Positions 39,005 to 48,866 of a stretch of DNA of 64,000 nucleotides are shown here, piece after piece. Source of the stretch: Pseudomonadota bacterium (GTDB lineage: Bacteria > Pseudomonadota > Gammaproteobacteria > Xanthomonadales > Xanthomonadaceae); contig JAFEBV010000042.1 of the NCBI GenBank assembly GCA_018242485.1, forward strand, positions 1-64,000, written 5' to 3'. Each line of letters begins with the position of its first letter. The stretch's first letter is position 1. The notes under the pieces were generated by a model. It was not told the origin of the DNA and searched no databases. It saw nothing but the letters and a program-made list of their open reading frames with translations. The translations under genes and the position numbers were made by a program.

Positions 39005-40375
39005 TCAATACGCAAATTCGCGGAACACCGGATCGACCGAGCCTTTCCATGGGCCATGAAAGAGTTCAAGCTTGCGGTCGGCGGGGGTCAACCCGGCCTC
39101 GGCGATCTCGAACAACGGGGCGAGGAAGCTGCTCTCGTCCGCGCCGCAGCGATTGGCGCGCGCGCGCCGGCGCAGGCCGGCGGCGGAGATCGCCAACGAT
39201 TGCCGCGCCAAGTCGAGCACGCTGCCGCTGCGGAAGGGCAGGGCGAAGCCGTGCCGCGGCACGCCATCGCGCAGGGCATGGCGCTCGTCCATCGAAAAAT
39301 CCTTGACCAGATCCCAGGCCGCATCCAAAGCGGTGTCGTCGTACAACAAGCCGACCCAGAACGCCGGCAGCGCGCACAGGCGGTTCCACGGCCCGCCATC
39401 GGCACCGCGCATTTCCAGATAGCGTTTCAGGCGCACCTCGGGGAAGGCGGTGGTCATGTGGTCGGCCCAGTCGGCCAACCGCGGTTGATGGCCCGGATAC
39501 GCGGGCAGTTTACCGGCGAGGAAATCGCGGAAACTCTGCCCGGAAGCGTCGATGTATTGCCCGTCGCGGTAGACGAAATACATCGGCACGTCGAGAAGGT
39601 AATCGACGTAGCGCTCGTAACCGAAACCATCGGCGAACACGAAATCGAGCATGCCGGTGCGATCCGGATCGGTGTCGGTCCAGATGTGCGAACGGTAGCT
39701 GCGAAAGCCATTGGGCTGGCCTTCGGTGAACGGCGAATCGGCGAACAGCGCGGTAGCGATGGGTTGCAGCGCGAGCGACACGCGGAACTTGCGCACCATG
39801 TCCGCTTCGTTTTCCACGTCCAGATTGACCTGCACCGTGCAAGTGCGGGTCATCATGTCCAGCCCAAGACTGCCCTTCTTCGGCATGTACTGCCGCATGA
39901 TCCGGTAGCGGCCTTTGGGCATCCACGGCATGTCCTCGCGTCGCCACTTGGGCTGGAAGCCCATGCCGAGGAAGCCCAGCCCCAGTTCGGCGGCGACCTC
40001 GCGCACCTCGCGCAAGTGGCTGCTGGTTTCACGACAGGTTTCGTGGATGGTTTGCAGTTGCGCGCCGGAGAGTTCCAGTTGGCCGGCCGGTTCCAGCGTC
40101 ACCGAAGCGCCATCGCGAGTGAGCGCGATGAGCTTGCCGTGCTCCTCCACCCGCGCCCAGCCAAAGCGCGTCAGGCCTTCGAGCATGGCGCGGATGCCGC
40201 GCTCGCCATCCCATTCCGGTGGGCGCAGATCGTCGAGGCGGAAGCCGAACTTCTCGTGCTCGGTGCCGATGCGCCAGTCCGCGCGTGGCCGACCGCCGCC
40301 AGCGAGGTAGTCCACCAGTTCCTGTCGGTTTTCGATCGGTGCGTCCTTGACGTGGCTGGGTCCTGACACGGGCAT
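39005..40375 (-). CDS. gshA: Glutamate-cysteine ligase, plant/proteobacterial type
   Basis: This protein of about 456 residues makes gamma-glutamylcysteine, the first step of glutathione synthesis. It matches the plant-like family: [57 protein letters not shown] and [22 protein letters not shown] 40375 has GGAG directly against it; GTG 40369 has the same GGAG at a good six-base spacing and may be the true start, two residues later. GshB is not in this window. Confidence 0.93.
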   Translation of the reverse strand: MPVSGPSHVKDAPIENRQELVDYLAGGGRPRADWRIGTEHEKFGFRLDDLRPPEWDGERGIRAMLEGLTRFGWARVEEHGKLIALTRDGASVTLEPAGQLELSGAQLQTIHETCRETSSHLREVREVAAELGLGFLGMGFQPKWRREDMPWMPKGRYRIMRQYMPKKGSLGLDMMTRTCTVQVNLDVENEADMVRKFRVSLALQPIATALFADSPFTEGQPNGFRSYRSHIWTDTDPDRTGMLDFVFADGFGYERYVDYLLDVPMYFVYRDGQYIDASGQSFRDFLAGKLPAYPGHQPRLADWADHMTTAFPEVRLKRYLEMRGADGGPWNRLCALPAFWVGLLYDDTALDAAWDLVKDFSMDERHALRDGVPRHGFALPFRSGSVLDLARQSLAISAAGLRRRARANRCGADESSFLAPLFEIAEAGLTPADRKLELFHGPWKGSVDPVFREFAY

Positions 40376-40452
40376 CTCCGCATGAGCGATGCGGGCGTCG
40401 TGGCCTACAATCGCGGGGCGATCAGTGTAATCCCCGAGGCCGTGCCGACAGC

Positions 40453-42069
40453 GTGAAACGGTGTTTCCCATTCGCGATGGCGTTCTGCTGCTGGCTTCTG
40501 ATCGGCGCGGCCGCTGCATCCCCGCGCGACGATACCCTGGAGCGCGGCAACGGCCCGGAGCCTTCGACGCTGGATGCGCAGCGCTGTCAGGAAGTGGCCT
40601 GCGAGAACGTGCTGCGCGATCTGTACGAAGGTATGGTCGCCGAAGGCCAGGATGGCGCAGTGATCCCCGGCATGGCGCAGCGCTGGGAGACATCGTCCGA
40701 TGGCCTGACCTGGACGTTCCACCTGCGCGATGGCCTGCGATGGTCGAACGGTGAAACGCTGGATGCGCCGCAGATCGTGGCCAGCTTTCGCCGCGCGTTC
40801 GCGCCGATGACGGCCGCACCATTTGCCGAGAGCCTGTTCGCAATCCACGCGGCCAAGGCGGTGCAGGATGGCAAGCAGCTGGGCACTGCACTCGGCATCG
40901 AGGCGCCGGATGCGCACACGGTGGTGTTCCGGCTCGACCATCCCGCGCCGCTGCCGCAGTTGTTGCTGCTGCCGATCGCCTATCCGGTCTATCTGCCGGC
41001 GGTGCAGCGCTGGGGCGCGCAGTCCACCCGCCCCGGGCATCTGGTGAGCAATGGCGCGTATGCGCTGAGCGACTGGCTGCCGCAGGCGTCGATCACCCTC
41101 GTGCGCAACCCGCATTATCGCGAACGCGCACCGATCGGCCGCGTGCGCTACCTCGTCACCGAGGACGCCGGCAGCGAGTTGCAGCGCTATCAGGCCGGCG
41201 ATCTGGATCTCACCGAAACCCTGCCGCCGCAGCCGCTGGCTGGCTTGCGCGCGCGCTTCGGTGCGCAGTTGCGGATCGCGCCGTATCTGGGCGCGTTCTG
41301 GTTCGGTTTCAATGTGACCAAACCACCGCTGGGCGATGGTGACCGCCGCCACGATGCGCACGCCCTGCGGCAGGCGCTGTCGCTGGCGATCGACCGCGAG
41401 AAGTTGACGACCTATCTGACCGGTTTCGGCGAGACACCGGCGTTCGGGATCGTGCCGCCGTTGCCCGGTTACACACCGCTGCCGATTCCTGCTGAACGCT
41501 GGACGCAGGCGCAGCGCGAGCGCGAAGCACTGCGATTGTTCCGCGTCGCCGGCTACAGCCGCGACAACGCGCCGCCGTTGGAACTGCGTTTCAACACCTC
41601 GGTACTGCATCGACGGCTGGCGCTGGCGGTGGCGGCGATGTGGAACGAGACGCTGGGCGTGCATGTGCGTCTGCGCAACGAGGAGTGGAAGGTGTTCGTG
41701 CTCAGCCGCCGGCAGCGGGTGATCACGCAGGTCTTCCGCGGCGGCTGGATCGCCGACGTGGCCGATCCGCGCGACTTCCTCGCCGCCTTCGGCAGCGACG
41801 GGCCATTGAATTGGACGGGCTGGCGCGACGCCGGTTTCGATGCCCTGCTGGCGCGCGCCGATGCCGCCAGCGATCCCGCGCAACGCAATGCGCTGCTGGC
41901 GCAGGCCGAAGCGCGCCTGCTCGCCGCGCAGCCGCTGGTGCCGTTGTATTTCTACACATCCAAGCATCTGGTCAAGCCGTGGTTGGATGGATTCATCGCC
42001 AATCCGCTCGATCATCATGCGAGCCGGTTTCTGTCGTGGCAGGTGGTTCCGCAGGGAGTGGCGCGGTGA
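40453..42069 (+). CDS. Peptide ABC transporter, periplasmic substrate-binding protein
   Basis: This 538-residue family 5 solute-binding protein (OppA/DppA type) starts at GTG 40453 with a signal peptide ([23 protein letters not shown]). Its body shows [34 protein letters not shown] and the hinge region typical of oligopeptide receptors, ending near [15 protein letters not shown]. It is followed by one permease gene; a second permease and the ATPases are absent from this locus. It is transcribed divergently from gshA. Confidence 0.92.
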   Translation: MKRCFPFAMAFCCWLLIGAAAASPRDDTLERGNGPEPSTLDAQRCQEVACENVLRDLYEGMVAEGQDGAVIPGMAQRWETSSDGLTWTFHLRDGLRWSNGETLDAPQIVASFRRAFAPMTAAPFAESLFAIHAAKAVQDGKQLGTALGIEAPDAHTVVFRLDHPAPLPQLLLLPIAYPVYLPAVQRWGAQSTRPGHLVSNGAYALSDWLPQASITLVRNPHYRERAPIGRVRYLVTEDAGSELQRYQAGDLDLTETLPPQPLAGLRARFGAQLRIAPYLGAFWFGFNVTKPPLGDGDRRHDAHALRQALSLAIDREKLTTYLTGFGETPAFGIVPPLPGYTPLPIPAERWTQAQREREALRLFRVAGYSRDNAPPLELRFNTSVLHRRLALAVAAMWNETLGVHVRLRNEEWKVFVLSRRQRVITQVFRGGWIADVADPRDFLAAFGSDGPLNWTGWRDAGFDALLARADAASDPAQRNALLAQAEARLLAAQPLVPLYFYTSKHLVKPWLDGFIANPLDHHASRFLSWQVVPQGVAR

Positions 42070-42147
42070 GTGCGTCGCCATCACCCGCAGCAACCTCCCA
42101 CAACTTTCGGAAGCCGTTTGGTGGGTGGCGACGGACGAGGGTGACAT

Positions 42148-42258
42148 TGGCTCCCTCCCCTGCGGGCAGGGGAGGGCTGGGGTGGGGTTCGAATTCATGC
42201 GCCGGCATTTCACCTCCTCCCAACCTCCCCCTGCTGGCGCAAGGGGAGGAGTCGATGC
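42148..42258. repeat. Dispersed repeat (type B) between binding protein and permease
   Basis: CTCCCTCCCCTGCGGGCAGG plus GGAGGGCTGGGGTGGGG, then CTCCTCCCAACCTCCCCCTG with GCGCAAGGGGAGGAG, lie in the 235-bp gap between the two transporter genes. The same module pair occurs at 3056. It may separate expression of the two genes. Confidence 0.85.
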
Positions 42259-42304
42259 GTGGCATCCGTCGTGCCGGTGAAATACCTCTGGCTTGGTGCA
42301 AGGC

Positions 42305-43237
42305 ATGAAACGCCTCGCCCGCGCCTTCGCCGAGGCGGCTTTCACCCTGTGGCTGCTGGCGACGCTGTGCTTCGCCCTGCTGCATGCCGCACCGGGCGGC
42401 CCCTTCGATGTCGAGAAAGCCGCGCCGCCGGAAGTGCAGGCCGCGCTCGCCCGTCAATACAGGCTCGACCAGTCGCTGCCCTCGCAATACATCCACTGGC
42501 TGGGTGACCTGGCGCACGGCGACCTCGGGCCGTCGTTCCAGTATCCCGACTATCGCGTCAGCGAACTGATCGTGCTGGCCCTGCCGGTGACTGCGCTGTG
42601 CGGTGGCATCGCGCTGGCATTGGCGATCGGGCTGGGCGTGCCGCTGGGCCTGCTGGCAGCGCAGCGGCGCGGGCGCGGGCTCGACCGCGTGCTGATGGGC
42701 TTGTCGGGGCTGGGGCTGGCGGTGCCGAAGTTCGTGGTCGCCCCGCTGCTGGTGCTGGTGTTCGCGGTAGCCCTGCACTGGCTGCCGGGCGGCGGCTGGG
42801 ATCGAACATCTCTGTGGACACTGCTGCGCAGCGCGGCACTGCCGGCGATCGCGCTGAGCTTGCCGAACCTGGCCTACTGCGCACGCATCGCCCGTGCCGG
42901 TTTCATCGAGGCGCTGGGCAGCGACTACGTGCGCGCCGCACGCGCGCGCGGCTATTCGCAGGCGCGCATCGTGCTGGTGCACGCGCTGGGGCCGGCGCTG
43001 CTGCCGGTGCTGGCCTGGCTGGGGCCGGCGCTGATCAACATCGTCAGCGGCTCGGCGGTGGTCGAGCAGGTATTCGGCATCCCCGGCATGGGCCGCTACT
43101 TCGTGCAGGGCGCACTGAATCGCGATTACACCCTCGTGCTGGGCGTGGTGCTGGTGGTCGGTGCGCTGATCGTGCTGATCAACGCCGCGACCGATGGGCT
43201 GCGGGCATGGATCGATCCAAGGCTGCGCGAGGAGTGA
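42305..43237 (+). CDS. Peptide ABC transporter permease, OppB/DppB type
   Basis: This 310-residue membrane protein has about six helices: a first near residues 10-30, a large periplasmic loop, then five more. The permease signature is RAGFIEALGSDYVRAARARGYS, the EAA loop that docks an ATPase. ATG 42305 was chosen over TTG 42293 because it gives the family start MKRLARAF. No OppC-like gene or ATP-binding genes follow; engB converges 21 bp downstream. Confidence 0.9.
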   Translation: MKRLARAFAEAAFTLWLLATLCFALLHAAPGGPFDVEKAAPPEVQAALARQYRLDQSLPSQYIHWLGDLAHGDLGPSFQYPDYRVSELIVLALPVTALCGGIALALAIGLGVPLGLLAAQRRGRGLDRVLMGLSGLGLAVPKFVVAPLLVLVFAVALHWLPGGGWDRTSLWTLLRSAALPAIALSLPNLAYCARIARAGFIEALGSDYVRAARARGYSQARIVLVHALGPALLPVLAWLGPALINIVSGSAVVEQVFGIPGMGRYFVQGALNRDYTLVLGVVLVVGALIVLINAATDGLRAWIDPRLREE

Positions 43238-43258
43238 ATCGCACGGACTGGCGATCGC

Positions 43259-43840
43259 TCACACGCCAAGCCAGCCGCCCACCACGGAGCGCGCTTCATC
43301 CACTCCGAGTTTGGTTTCCGCCGAGAACACCTGCACCGACACGTTCTCAGGCAATTCGCGGCGCACCGCTGCCAGCGTCTGCGCCTGCTGGCCGCGGCCG
43401 AGCTTGTCGGCCTTGGTCAACAGGCCATGCGCCGGCAACCCGCGTGCGGCGGCGAAGGCGAGCATCTGCCGGTCGTAATCGCGCAGCGGGTGGCGGATGT
43501 CCATCACCACGATCAGCCCGGATAGCGCTACGCGCTGGCGGAAGTAATCCTCGATGAACGCTTCCCAGTGCGCGCGCAGATCCAGCGGCACCTTGGCGTA
43601 GCCGTAGCCGGGTAGATCCACCAGATAGGTGTCGGGCTCGACCTGGAAATACACGAGCTGCTGCGTGCGTCCGGGTGTCTTGGACGTGCGTGCCAGCGCC
43701 TTCTGGTTGCACAGGGCGTTGAGGGCGCTGGACTTGCCGGCGTTGGAACGCCCGGCGAAGGCGACCTCGCGGCCACCGTCGGAGGGCAGTTGGCGCAGGG
43801 TGTGGGCAGCGGTGAGGAAGGTGGCTTGGGAGAGTGACAT
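43259..43840 (-). CDS. engB: Ribosome biogenesis GTPase EngB (YsxC/YihA)
   Basis: This 193-residue GTPase is needed for 50S ribosome assembly. The G motifs are clear: G1 GRSNAGKSSALNAL, G3 DLPGYGYAKV, G4 LLTKADKLG and G5 VFSAETKLG. It is divergent from the cytochrome c4 gene. The heptamer array at 43852 begins 12 bp upstream of its start codon. Confidence 0.97.
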   Translation of the reverse strand: MSLSQATFLTAAHTLRQLPSDGGREVAFAGRSNAGKSSALNALCNQKALARTSKTPGRTQQLVYFQVEPDTYLVDLPGYGYAKVPLDLRAHWEAFIEDYFRQRVALSGLIVVMDIRHPLRDYDRQMLAFAAARGLPAHGLLTKADKLGRGQQAQTLAAVRRELPENVSVQVFSAETKLGVDEARSVVGGWLGV

Positions 43841-43851
43841 CTAGTGGGGCT

Positions 43852-43886
43852 GGGGAATGGGGAATGGGGAATGGGGAATGGGGAAT
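43852..43886. repeat. Heptanucleotide tandem array (GGGGAAT)5
   Basis: Five exact copies of GGGGAAT lie in the divergent promoter region of engB and cytochrome c4, 12 bp from the engB start codon. The 7-bp period matches the arrays at 1 and 51193 but the unit differs. Confidence 0.97.
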
Positions 43887-44078
43887 GGTAGCCCGTAGCG
43901 AACCGGTGTCGTGGATCGATTCACGCACCACCAATGACGATGAGCCCCTTCGGTGGTTCCCAGCCCCATTCCCCGCTTCTTCATTGACCCCGCCGAACCC
44001 GGCAAGGGATAATCCGCCGGTTTCCGCGCCGCCGCGATTCGGGGGAGGGCGCGCCTGTCGGATCGATCGGAGTCACGC

Positions 44079-44915
44079 ATGAGCTTGAAGCGCATTCTGG
44101 GCGTCGCCCTGCTGGTCGGTGCCACCGCTGCCACCGCCGTCGCCATCGCGCAGGCACCGGCTGCTTCGTCCGCTGCTTCATCTTCTCCCGCGGCAGCACC
44201 GGCCGCGACGACCACCGCGCTGCCGTCGTCGTTGCCGCAATCGCCGGTAGCGTTGGGCGATGCCCACGCGATGGGCAAGCTGGGCGATGCCAAGGCCGGG
44301 CAGGCCAAGGCCGGCGCCTGCGCCGCCTGCCACGCCATCGACGGCAATTCCACCGACGCCCAGTTCCCGAAGCTGGCCTCGCAGCAGGAGCGCTACATCA
44401 CCCGCCAGCTCGAAATGTTCAAGTCCGGCGAGCGCCAGAACCCGATCATGCAGCCGATGGCCGCGCCGCTGAGCGCGCAGGACATGCGCGACATCGGTGC
44501 CTACTTCGCCAGCCAGAAAGTGACGGCCGGCGTCGCCGACGACAGCGTCATCAAGACCGGCCCGAATGCCGGCAAGAAGTTCTACATGGTCGGCCAGCAG
44601 TTGTATCGCGGCGGCGATCCGGCGCGCGGCATCCCCGCCTGCATGGCCTGCCACGGCCCGACCGGTGCCGGCAATCCCGGTCCGGCGTATCCGAACATCG
44701 GTGGCCAGCATGCCAAGTACATCGTCGAGCGCCTCACCGCTTTCCACGGCGGGCTGGTGTTGGGCAAGGGCGACTGGGCCAAGCCGGAAATGGCGCAGGT
44801 GGCCAGGAACCTGACCGACGAGGAGATTCAGGCGCTGGCGACCTATGTCGAAGGCCTGCACCCGGCGGCGGAAGATGCGGGCAAGTCCGCACCGAAGGCG
44901 GCGGCTTCGCCGTAA
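44079..44915 (+). CDS. Dihaem cytochrome c4
   Basis: This 278-residue periplasmic protein has a signal peptide (MSLKRILGVALLVGATAATAVAIAQA), an Ala/Ser/Pro-rich linker to about residue 55, and two cytochrome c domains with haem sites CAACH and CMACH, each with methionines suited to the sixth ligand (PIMQPMAAPLS and KPEMAQVA). Cytochrome c4 carries electrons to terminal oxidases; the cbb3 oxidase coded at 57614 is a likely acceptor. The gene order engB, c4, dsbA, dsbA is familiar from xanthomonads. Confidence 0.93.
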   Translation: MSLKRILGVALLVGATAATAVAIAQAPAASSAASSSPAAAPAATTTALPSSLPQSPVALGDAHAMGKLGDAKAGQAKAGACAACHAIDGNSTDAQFPKLASQQERYITRQLEMFKSGERQNPIMQPMAAPLSAQDMRDIGAYFASQKVTAGVADDSVIKTGPNAGKKFYMVGQQLYRGGDPARGIPACMACHGPTGAGNPGPAYPNIGGQHAKYIVERLTAFHGGLVLGKGDWAKPEMAQVARNLTDEEIQALATYVEGLHPAAEDAGKSAPKAAASP

Positions 44916-45033
44916 TCGGCAGGACTGGCGTGAACCAAACCGCTGCCGGCGCGGTCTGCCATCGGGCACGGACGTGACGAGGCCATCACCTCGCCGTCCG
45001 CGAACCATTCATCGCATCCACGAGGATTCACCC

Positions 45034-45891
45034 ATGCCCGCTTCCCGCACGCTCGTGCGTACCACCCTGTTGAGCGCGGCGTTGTTGCTCGCCGCCTGCA
45101 ATCAAGGCAATCCAGCCGCCTCGCAGGCCAATGCATCGGCGGCTGCTTCCGGTGCCACGCCGGCGAGTGCGCCGTCCGCATCGACCGCGGTTTCGGATCA
45201 GGCAGCCGCTGCTTCGACGGCATCGACAGCCGCCACGTCCTCGGCAGCCAGCGATGCCGATACTGCCAACCGTCCCGCGCCGCCGGTCGGCTTCCCGGCT
45301 GGGCCGACCCCGGTTGCGGGCACGGATTACACCGTGATCGATACGCCCGATCAGCCCGGCGGCGACAAGGTGCAGGTGGTGGAGGTGTTCGGCTACGGCT
45401 GCCCGCATTGCAACAACCTGCAACCGGCCATGACCGCGTGGGAAGCCAAGCTGCCGCGCGATGTGGACTTCAGCTACCTGCCTGCCGCTTTCGGCCCCGG
45501 TGCGCCGCATTGCTGGGAAGAGTTCGCGCGCGGGTTCTATGCCGCGCAGGCGATGGGACTGCCGGTGTCGAGGTTCCACGATGGCGTGTTCAAGGCGGTG
45601 TGGGATCAGAAGAAATTCGACGGCACCACCTGCAACGTCATCCCCGGCATCTTCGCCACGTTCGGCGTGGATCCAACCACCTTCGCTTCGACCATGCAGA
45701 GCTTCGCGATCAACGCCAAGATCGGCAGCGCGCACGATCAGGCCATGCGCTGGGGCGTAGACTCCACGCCGACCATCGTGGTCGACGGCAAGTACAAGGT
45801 CATCGAGCTGGCGCAGTCCGGGCCGGACGGCATGCTGCACACCGTGGACTGGCTGATCGCCAAGCAGCGCCCGGCGCACGCCAAGCACTGA
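45034..45891 (+). CDS. dsbA: DsbA-family thiol:disulfide interchange lipoprotein (CPHC)
   Basis: This 285-residue protein has a lipoprotein signal (LLLAAC, cysteine near residue 22), a Ser/Ala/Thr-rich linker to about residue 80, and a DsbA thioredoxin domain with active site CPHC in EVFGYGCPHCNNLQP and the cis-proline region VDSTPTIVVDGKYKV. Lipid anchoring is uncommon for DsbA. It should oxidise or shuffle disulfides in the periplasm. GAGG lies ahead of ATG 45034. A second DsbA follows 64 bp later and is closely similar through the domain. Confidence 0.92.
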   Translation: MPASRTLVRTTLLSAALLLAACNQGNPAASQANASAAASGATPASAPSASTAVSDQAAAASTASTAATSSAASDADTANRPAPPVGFPAGPTPVAGTDYTVIDTPDQPGGDKVQVVEVFGYGCPHCNNLQPAMTAWEAKLPRDVDFSYLPAAFGPGAPHCWEEFARGFYAAQAMGLPVSRFHDGVFKAVWDQKKFDGTTCNVIPGIFATFGVDPTTFASTMQSFAINAKIGSAHDQAMRWGVDSTPTIVVDGKYKVIELAQSGPDGMLHTVDWLIAKQRPAHAKH

Positions 45892-45955
45892 CGGTGGCGA
45901 CCGTATCGGCGGTACGCTGCGCCTGATCGAGCGTCATCGCATCGATGGAGGGCCT

Positions 45956-46660
45956 ATGTCGTTGCATGGATTTCTGAACCGGATCGCTGCGGTGGCGTTG
46001 GTGGCGATGCTGCCAGTCGTGGGCGCGCTGCCGGCTCATTCCGCTCCGGCCGGCGCGAATTCCACCGCCGCCGCCCCAGTCGAGGGGGTCGACTACTACC
46101 TGATCGATTCGCCAGATCCGATCCGTGGCGGCAAAGTCGAAGTAGTGGAAGTGTTCGGCTACGGATGCCCAATCTGCGCGCGCTTCCAGCCGTATCTGTC
46201 GGCGTGGGAAAAGACCTTGCCCACCGATGTGCGGTTCTCCTATCTGCCTGCCGCTTTCGGTCCCGACCCGGAGCATTGCTGGGACGATTTCGCGCGGGCG
46301 TTCTACGCGGCGCAGGCGATGGGGATACAGACCCGGAGCCATGATGCGATCTACAAGGCCAAGTTCGAGCAGGGTCGCATCGAGACCTGTGCGGCCATCC
46401 CGTCGGCCTATGCCGACTACGGGCCCGACCCGCAAGTCTTCGCGTCCACCATGCAAAGCTTCCCGGTGAACGTGAAGGTGACCCAAGCTCACGACCAAGC
46501 CATGCGCTGGGGCGTGGACGGTACGCCGACCATCGTCGTGGATGGCGCTTACCGCGTCGGTCTGACCCGAAGCGGCGGCCCGGAAGGCATGCTGCGCACG
46601 GTGGACTGGTTGATCGCCAAACAGCGTCCGCTGCATTCCGGCCGCCGCGGCAAGCGCTGA
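45956..46660 (+). CDS. dsbA: DsbA-family thiol:disulfide interchange protein (CPIC)
   Basis: This 234-residue periplasmic protein has an ordinary signal peptide ending near AHSA and a DsbA domain with active site CPIC in EVFGYGCPICARFQP and cis-proline region VDGTPTIVVDGAYRV. It is clearly a tandem duplicate of the gene before it, but lacks the lipobox and long linker. The changed dipeptide (PI for PH) should shift the redox potential, so the two may have different partners. Confidence 0.92.
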   Translation: MSLHGFLNRIAAVALVAMLPVVGALPAHSAPAGANSTAAAPVEGVDYYLIDSPDPIRGGKVEVVEVFGYGCPICARFQPYLSAWEKTLPTDVRFSYLPAAFGPDPEHCWDDFARAFYAAQAMGIQTRSHDAIYKAKFEQGRIETCAAIPSAYADYGPDPQVFASTMQSFPVNVKVTQAHDQAMRWGVDGTPTIVVDGAYRVGLTRSGGPEGMLRTVDWLIAKQRPLHSGRRGKR

Positions 46661-46699
46661 TGCGCATGGGCTTGGACGCATCCTCCGGAGCGGGCTGAC

Positions 46700-47476
46700 A
46701 TGGTGGCCATGCGTCTGCGTCTGCTCAGCTGCAACATCCAGGCCGGCGCCAGCACGCAGCGTTACCGTCACTACGTGTCGAATAGTTGGTCGCACGTGCT
46801 GCCAGCGGGCAAGGGCGACAACATCGCGGCGATCGCGCAACTGGCCGGCGGGTTCGACATCGTCGGACTGCAGGAATCCGACGCGGGCAGCCTGCGCTCG
46901 GGTTTCACCAACCAGACCCATCGCATCGCCGAACTGGCCGGATTTCCGTACTGGAGCCACCAACCCAACCGCCGCGTGGGTCGCTTCGCGCACAGCGCCA
47001 ATGGATTGCTCAGCCGGCAGCGCCCGGCGGAAGTGCTCGATTACGCCCTGCCCAGCCGGGTCGGCGGCCGCGGCGTGTTGATCGCGCATTTCGGGCATGG
47101 CGACGAATGCCTCACGGTCGCCATCGCCCATCTGTCCCTCGGCGTGCACTCGCGGCGCGCGCAAGTGGATTTTCTCGCGGAATTGTTGGCCGACGCGAAG
47201 CATGCGGTGCTGATGGGCGACTTCAATTGCGGCTCGGATGCGCCCGAATTGCAGCGCCTCTACCAACAAACGCGGTTGCGCCCACCCAGCAGTTTCGTGG
47301 CCACGTTTCCGAGCTGGAAGCCCAAGCGCGGCATTGACCACATCCTGTGCAGCCCGGATCTGCTCGCCGACCCGCCCGCCGCGTTTCCGGCCGGACGCTC
47401 GGATCATCTCGGGGTCGCGCTGGGCATTTCGATTCCGACGAGTACGCCTGTTTCCGCGGCCGTGCCTGAACATTGA
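46700..47476 (+). CDS. Endonuclease/exonuclease/phosphatase-family hydrolase
   Basis: This 258-residue EEP-fold protein has the metal and catalytic motifs LLSCNIQAG, IVGLQESDAG, AIAHLSLGVHSR, LMGDFNCGS, RGIDHILCSPDL and SDHLGVALG. No signal peptide is seen, so a cytoplasmic phosphodiesterase or phosphatase is likely; the substrate is unknown. GGAG lies ten bases before ATG 46700. It closes the engB-side block of genes. Confidence 0.87.
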   Translation: MVAMRLRLLSCNIQAGASTQRYRHYVSNSWSHVLPAGKGDNIAAIAQLAGGFDIVGLQESDAGSLRSGFTNQTHRIAELAGFPYWSHQPNRRVGRFAHSANGLLSRQRPAEVLDYALPSRVGGRGVLIAHFGHGDECLTVAIAHLSLGVHSRRAQVDFLAELLADAKHAVLMGDFNCGSDAPELQRLYQQTRLRPPSSFVATFPSWKPKRGIDHILCSPDLLADPPAAFPAGRSDHLGVALGISIPTSTPVSAAVPEH

Positions 47477-47496
47477 CCAGGACGGGATGTCTGGCC

Positions 47497-47612
47497 CGTC
47501 TCCCGTCCTGTCGCCGCAGGCGAAGAGAGTGGGATGGGGCGCACTTGCGGAACTGCCAGTGGCCAATTGCGCGTCGCCACGAACGCCAGGCAGGGCAGGA
47601 GGGTTGGGGCGG
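47497..47612. repeat. Degenerate dispersed repeat downstream of rlpA
   Basis: Between the convergent stops of the EEP hydrolase and rlpA lie GTCTCCCGTCCTGTCGCCGC, AGAGAGTGGGATGGGGCGCA, and GGCAGGGCAGGAGGGTTGGG. They resemble the type B modules near 53320-53420 inside ccoI, including a GGAACTGCC-like stretch. I see no terminator with a T-run. Confidence 0.65.
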
Positions 47613-47615
47613 ATT

Positions 47616-48866
47616 TCACTGCTTGAAGAACGGTGGCGACCCCAACCCCAGCAAGGCCATGCGCGCGGCCATCGCGTTGGCCGCGTCGGCGCGCATCGGG
47701 CCCACGTGCACGCGCCACATCTGCTGGCCGGCGACCTGCACCGGCACCAGTTCCAACGGCGCGATGCCCGCGTCGCGCAGGCGCTGCATCAGTTTCTGTG
47801 CATTGGCTTGATCGCCGAAGCTGGCGACCTGCAAAAATCCCATGGTGGCCGGATCGGCTGTCGCCGCGCCATCGCGAATGGGTGGTGGCGTTGGCGGTGG
47901 CGTGCCGTCCATGGCCGGCGCTGGGGCGGTTGTCGTGGAGGGGATCGGCGATGTTGTTATCGACGCTGCGGCTTGCGACGGCGGCGATAGAGGCGTCGCG
48001 GGCATCGCTGGCGCGGGCATCGACAACATCGATGCGTCGTCCGCGGGCGAGGAGTTGGACGCGACCGCCGCTTTCGTCGATGTATGCGTGGCGATCAGTG
48101 GAGGCGATGAATTGACGCTGGCTGCCATCGGCCGCGGGCGCGGTTTATCGCCGGATTCGGGCAATGCAACGGCGTTCGATGGCGTGCGATTGGCGATCGC
48201 ATCGGCAGTCGCCGCCGGCAGCGGCTGGCCGGTGTCGATACCTTGCACCTCCACCATCGCGGTGCCGTGCACGTTCACGCCGAGCCTGATCGCCGCCGCG
48301 TAGGACAGATCGATCAGGCGACCGTCGTGGAAGGGGCCGCGGTCGTTGATGCGCACGATCACGCTGCGGCCGTTCTCCAGATTGGTCACCCGCGCATAGC
48401 TGGGCAGCGGCAGGGTGCGGTGGGCGGCGCTGAACTGCGACAGATCGTAGGGTTCCAGACTGGAGGTCACGCGGCCGTCGAACTTGGTGCCGTACCACGA
48501 AGCCATGCCGCGCTCGTCGTAACCGGCGGCGGACGGCAGCACGGTGTAGCTCTTGCCGAGCACGACGTAGGGCGAACGGTTGCCGTAGCGCGACAGCGGT
48601 TCGGGATGCGGGACGGGCTCGGGCAGCTTGGCCACATCCGGCGGCACCGCCGGCGCGCCGTCGGCCACACCGGGCGCGTACAGGCCGCCGGGGGTGTAGG
48701 GGCCGAGCGGTTTCCAGGGTTTCTTCGCCGGATGTGCGGATTGGGCCGTCGATGTGGGGGATGGTTTGGGTTTTTCGCCGGCGCAGGCGGCGAGCAGCAG
48801 GGCGACCAAGGCCAGCGCGATTACCCTGAATTCAAGTCCCGTCGCATCCGAAGTTCGTACCCTCAT
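47616..48866 (-). CDS. rlpA: Septal lytic transglycosylase/lipoprotein RlpA with SPOR domain
   Basis: This protein of about 416 residues cleaves peptidoglycan lacking stem peptides at division sites. It has a lipobox (ALVALLLAAC), the double-psi beta-barrel RlpA domain (GMASWYGTKFDGRVTSS, RVTNLENGRSVIVRINDRGPF, IDLSYAAAIRLGV), a long Pro/Ser/Thr-rich linker and a C-terminal SPOR domain (LQVASFGDQANAQKLMQRL) that binds denuded glycan. ATG 48866 lies inside a dispersed repeat; TTG 48836 (LEFRVIALALV) is a shorter alternative that still gives a good signal. mltB is upstream on the same strand. Confidence 0.92.
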   Translation of the reverse strand: MRVRTSDATGLEFRVIALALVALLLAACAGEKPKPSPTSTAQSAHPAKKPWKPLGPYTPGGLYAPGVADGAPAVPPDVAKLPEPVPHPEPLSRYGNRSPYVVLGKSYTVLPSAAGYDERGMASWYGTKFDGRVTSSLEPYDLSQFSAAHRTLPLPSYARVTNLENGRSVIVRINDRGPFHDGRLIDLSYAAAIRLGVNVHGTAMVEVQGIDTGQPLPAATADAIANRTPSNAVALPESGDKPRPRPMAASVNSSPPLIATHTSTKAAVASNSSPADDASMLSMPAPAMPATPLSPPSQAAASITTSPIPSTTTAPAPAMDGTPPPTPPPIRDGAATADPATMGFLQVASFGDQANAQKLMQRLRDAGIAPLELVPVQVAGQQMWRVHVGPMRADAANAMAARMALLGLGSPPFFKQ

